Part shown: positions 13,917-16,792 of the stretch, piece after piece
Numbering within the stretch: position 1 is the stretch's first letter
Layout of the letters: every line of letters starts with the position of its first letter
Source of the DNA: DATJSN01 sp035504095
GTDB lineage: Bacteria > Planctomycetota > Phycisphaerae > WQYP01
Direction of reading: 5' to 3'
Length of the DNA: 16,792 bases
Assembly: GCA_035504095.1 (NCBI GenBank)
Contig: DATJSN010000065.1
Coordinates: forward strand, 1 to 16,792
The notes under the pieces: generated by a model
What the model saw: only the letters and a program-made list of their open reading frames with translations
Told to the model about the DNA's origin: nothing
Database searches by the model: none
Position numbers and translations under genes: made by a program

Positions 13917-16792
13917 ATGAAAACTCGCGTTGCTTTACCGTCATCAGAAACTTCCGACAAGAGCATTGAGGCATCATTTTTTCCGTGCGGCGGGGAATTC
14001 GTCCGCCGACACATCGGACCATCCGAAGCACATGTTAACGAAATGCTGGCGACTTTGAATCTCAATTCGCTTGAAGAACTGGTGGAAAAAACCGTTCCCA
14101 GGACCATTCGTAGCACACAACCATTGCGTCTTCCGGCGGCTTTGAACGAACACGAAATGCTCGACAAGCTGCGTATCATGGGGCAGCAGAACAAGACCAT
14201 GCGCTCTCTTATCGGCATGGGCTATTATGGTTGTATTACCGCCCCCGTCATTCGCCGCAACATTCTGGAGAATCCCGGATGGTATACCCAATACACCCCC
14301 TATCAGTCTGAAATTTCCCAGGGGCGATTGGAAGCGCTGCTGAATTTTCAGACCATGATCGCCGACCTGACCGGGCTGCCGATAGCCAACGCTTCATTGC
14401 TTGATGAAGCTACCGCCGCCGCGGAAGCGATAAGTATGTGTCACGCGCTCTCGAACGGCACGAAAAAGAAATTTTTTATTGCAGAAGATTGCCACCCCCA
14501 GACCATTCAAGTGGTCCAGACGCGAGCCACGGGGCTGGGCTTTTCATGCGTTGTTGGTTCGCTGGACCAATTCAATCCTGATTCCGATTTTTTCTGCGTC
14601 CTGGTGCAATACCCCTCCACAGACGGCCGCATTCGCAATCTTCAGCAGATCAGCGCCCGCGCCCATGAACATGGCGCTTTCGTTGTAGTAGCCGCAGACA
14701 TACTGGCCCTGACACTATTGCAACCACCGGGCGAATTTGATGCGGATATTGCCGTCGGAAATACACAAAGACTCGGCATGCCGATGGGTTACGGCGGTCC
14801 GCATGCCGCATTCATGGCCGCGAAGGAATTGTTTTTGCGTAAAATGCCCGGCCGCATCGTGGGCATTTCACACGACGCGACCGGTAAGCCTGCCTACCGG
14901 CTGGCGCTGCAAACGCGTGAACAACACATTCGCCGGGAAAAAGCCACCAGCAACATTTGCACCGCCCAGGTGCTGCCCGCGGTGGTGGCGGCAATGCACG
15001 TTGTTTATCACGGCCCCAATGGGCTAACGGATATCGCTCGGAAAATTCACGGCTTTACGGCGGTGTTGGCTCAAGGCCTTCGACATCTGGGGCATAAGGT
15101 TCATTATGAACAATTTTTTGACACGTTGCGCATCACAACCAGTTCGGACTTCACTGAGAGTCAGTTGCTTCAAAACGCCCTGACAGCGGGTTTCAATCTG
15201 CGTAATTACCATGATGGTTCCGTCGGCCTTTCACTCGACGAAAGAACCACCATGAAGGAAGTCGAATCGTTATTGCGCGTTTTTTCTCCGCAGAAATCGG
15301 CTAAATTGGAACTTGTTCAATTGGCGCAGCAAACCAATACAAATTTTCCCGAATCTTTGATGCGTCAAAGCAGGTTTCTTATACACCCGGCATTTAACAA
15401 TTTTCACAACGAAACTGATATGCAACGCTATATGCGAAAACTAGAGTCACGCGATTTATCGCTCACCACATCCATGATTCCGCTTGGTTCATGCACCATG
15501 AAGCTCAACGCCGCTGCCGAAATGCTTCCTATCACCTGGCCTCGATGGGCGGATATTCATCCTTTTGCTCCAGCCGAGCAAACCGCGGGTTACAGTCTGC
15601 TGTTAAGTCAGCTTGAGTCGATGCTTTGCGAAATTACAGGTTTTTCTGCAATGTCATTAGAGCCCAATGCCGGTTCCCAGGGAGAGTACGCGGGCCTTAT
15701 GGTCATTCGTGCCTATCATCGATCGCTGGGCCAGCCGCAGCGCGACGTGTGTCTGATACCCGTTTCCGCACATGGTACTAATCCCGCCAGCGCCATCATT
15801 GCCGGTTTGCAGGTTGTGACCGTAGCCTGTGATGAAAATGGAAATATCGATCTGGCGGATTTGAAACGACAGGCAGAACAATACCGTAATCGTCTTTCAT
15901 GTCTGATTGTCACGTATCCATCAACCCATGGCGTATTCGAAGAATCCATCCAGGAAATCTGCAAAATCGTCCATGAAAACGGCGGACAGGTTTACATGGA
16001 TGGCGCCAATATGAATGCCCAGGTCGGCCTGTGTCGGCCTGCGGACATTGGTGCGGACGTCTGCCACTTAAACCTTCACAAAACGTTTTGCATTCCGCAC
16101 GGCGGCGGCGGACCAGGCATGGGTCCGATTGGCGTTGCCGAGCACTTGGCGCCGTTTTTACCTGCGCATTCTGACGGTTCTGCTCAAAGGCCCGAATCGA
16201 TAGGAGCCATCTCCGCAGCTCCATTCGGCAGCGCGCTGATTCTGATTATTCCCTGGGCTTACATCAACATGATGGGCGCCGACGGCCTGACACGCGCCAC
16301 GCAGGTCGCCATTCTCAACGCCAATTACATGGCGCACCGGCTTAAAGCACATTATCCGATCCGTTTCACCGGAAGGCAGGGGTTCTGTGCCCACGAATTC
16401 ATCATTGATGCCGGTGAATTCGAAATTTCCGCGGGCATTAAAGTCGAAGATATTGCCAAACGTTTAATGGATTATGGGTTTCATGCCCCCACGGTCTCCT
16501 GGCCGGAGCCTGGCGCGATGATGATCGAACCCACGGAAAGCGAATCCAAGCCGGAACTTGACCGCTTCTGCGATGCTCTGATCGAAATCCGCGATGAAAT
16601 CCGCCGAATCGAACTGGGCGAAGCCGACCGTAAAAATAACGTGCTTAAAAATGCCCCGCATACCGCACAGATGCTCGCCGCCGATCCGTGGCCGCATCCT
16701 TACAGCCGCAAGCAAGCTGCTTATCCACTGGCTTACCTGGAAGAACACAAATTCTGGCCGGCGACAGCCCGAATTGACAATCCCTACGGCGA
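13917..16792 (+). CDS. gcvP: Glycine dehydrogenase (decarboxylating), P protein, partial at 3' end
   Basis: The PLP-dependent P protein of the glycine cleavage system, which decarboxylates glycine and passes aminomethyl to the lipoyl arm of GcvH. It is the single-chain form: N-terminal RRHIGPS, TPYQSEISQGRLEALLNFQT in the first half, then IPLGSCTMKLNAAAEMLPIT and EPNAGSQGEYAGL in the second. Lys722 in HLNLHKTFCIPHGGGGPGMG is the expected PLP lysine. The reading frame is open for 958 codons from 13917 and runs off the window; by comparison with the E. coli form (VYGDRNLFCSC near the end) only about 15-20 residues are missing. No frameshift was seen. gcvT and gcvH are not upstream. The ATG lies about 27 nt past a good promoter, with only a weak Shine-Dalgarno. 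Confidence 0.96.
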   Translation, partial: MKTRVALPSSETSDKSIEASFFPCGGEFVRRHIGPSEAHVNEMLATLNLNSLEELVEKTVPRTIRSTQPLRLPAALNEHEMLDKLRIMGQQNKTMRSLIGMGYYGCITAPVIRRNILENPGWYTQYTPYQSEISQGRLEALLNFQTMIADLTGLPIANASLLDEATAAAEAISMCHALSNGTKKKFFIAEDCHPQTIQVVQTRATGLGFSCVVGSLDQFNPDSDFFCVLVQYPSTDGRIRNLQQISARAHEHGAFVVVAADILALTLLQPPGEFDADIAVGNTQRLGMPMGYGGPHAAFMAAKELFLRKMPGRIVGISHDATGKPAYRLALQTREQHIRREKATSNICTAQVLPAVVAAMHVVYHGPNGLTDIARKIHGFTAVLAQGLRHLGHKVHYEQFFDTLRITTSSDFTESQLLQNALTAGFNLRNYHDGSVGLSLDERTTMKEVESLLRVFSPQKSAKLELVQLAQQTNTNFPESLMRQSRFLIHPAFNNFHNETDMQRYMRKLESRDLSLTTSMIPLGSCTMKLNAAAEMLPITWPRWADIHPFAPAEQTAGYSLLLSQLESMLCEITGFSAMSLEPNAGSQGEYAGLMVIRAYHRSLGQPQRDVCLIPVSAHGTNPASAIIAGLQVVTVACDENGNIDLADLKRQAEQYRNRLSCLIVTYPSTHGVFEESIQEICKIVHENGGQVYMDGANMNAQVGLCRPADIGADVCHLNLHKTFCIPHGGGGPGMGPIGVAEHLAPFLPAHSDGSAQRPESIGAISAAPFGSALILIIPWAYINMMGADGLTRATQVAILNANYMAHRLKAHYPIRFTGRQGFCAHEFIIDAGEFEISAGIKVEDIAKRLMDYGFHAPTVSWPEPGAMMIEPTESESKPELDRFCDALIEIRDEIRRIELGEADRKNNVLKNAPHTAQMLAADPWPHPYSRKQAAYPLAYLEEHKFWPATARIDNPYG

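Noticed and set aside
1..16792. CRISPR array, tRNA genes, prophage or integrase
   Set aside because: No regularly spaced repeats, tRNA-like cloverleaf with CCA-type end, or integrase/phage genes could be seen on either strand.

Overview
This window looks like chromosomal DNA of an environmental bacterium, most likely a planctomycete and possibly related to the Phycisphaerae. That placement is inferred from the gene mix: lipoprotein polysaccharide lyases, a eukaryotic-type Ser/Thr kinase beside a metallophosphatase, an unusual membrane-anchored amidase-like protein, a two-TM/helical protein and an orphan sigma-54 activator among core genes. No rRNA or other phylogenetic marker was used. GC is moderate, genes are on both strands, and there is no tRNA, rRNA, CRISPR or transposase gene.

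Layout. 1-361 is non-coding and holds a composite intergenic repeat. 362-4079 (+) is a carbohydrate block: two tandemly duplicated alginate-lyase-family lipoproteins, then a DegT/WbpE-type sugar aminotransferase. 4081-4270 is a 190-bp element with about 30-bp imperfect terminal inverted repeats. 4294-7093 (-) carries a calcineurin-like phosphoesterase, a Ser/Thr kinase and a membrane-anchored amidase-fold protein that has lost most zinc ligands. 7094-7674 is a structured spacer without a convincing gene. 7675-8694 (+) is a two-TM protein with a long helical cytoplasmic part. 8741-8926 is a second inverted-repeat element of the same design, ending one base before the fmt start codon and containing the likely fmt Shine-Dalgarno sequence. 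8928-16792 (+) is housekeeping: fmt, an NtrC-type response regulator, ispF, ruvC, a DEAD-box-type RNA helicase with DEVD in motif II, and gcvP, which runs off the end of the window just short of its C terminus.

How the genes may work together. The two lyases, exported as lipoproteins, could cleave uronic-acid polysaccharides at the cell surface or in the periplasm; the aminotransferase could make an amino sugar for a surface glycan. The kinase and phosphoesterase are same-strand neighbours and may be opposing signalling enzymes. The response regulator has no histidine kinase nearby; its stop lies 38 bp before the ispF start, so ispF and ruvC may be co-transcribed with it. gcvP has its own good sigma-70-like promoter.

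The most novel material is the family of short inverted-repeat elements: two full copies with a shared 15-nt core at matching offset, plus a related hairpin at 5176-5196. The pseudo-amidase and the kinase/phosphatase pair follow.
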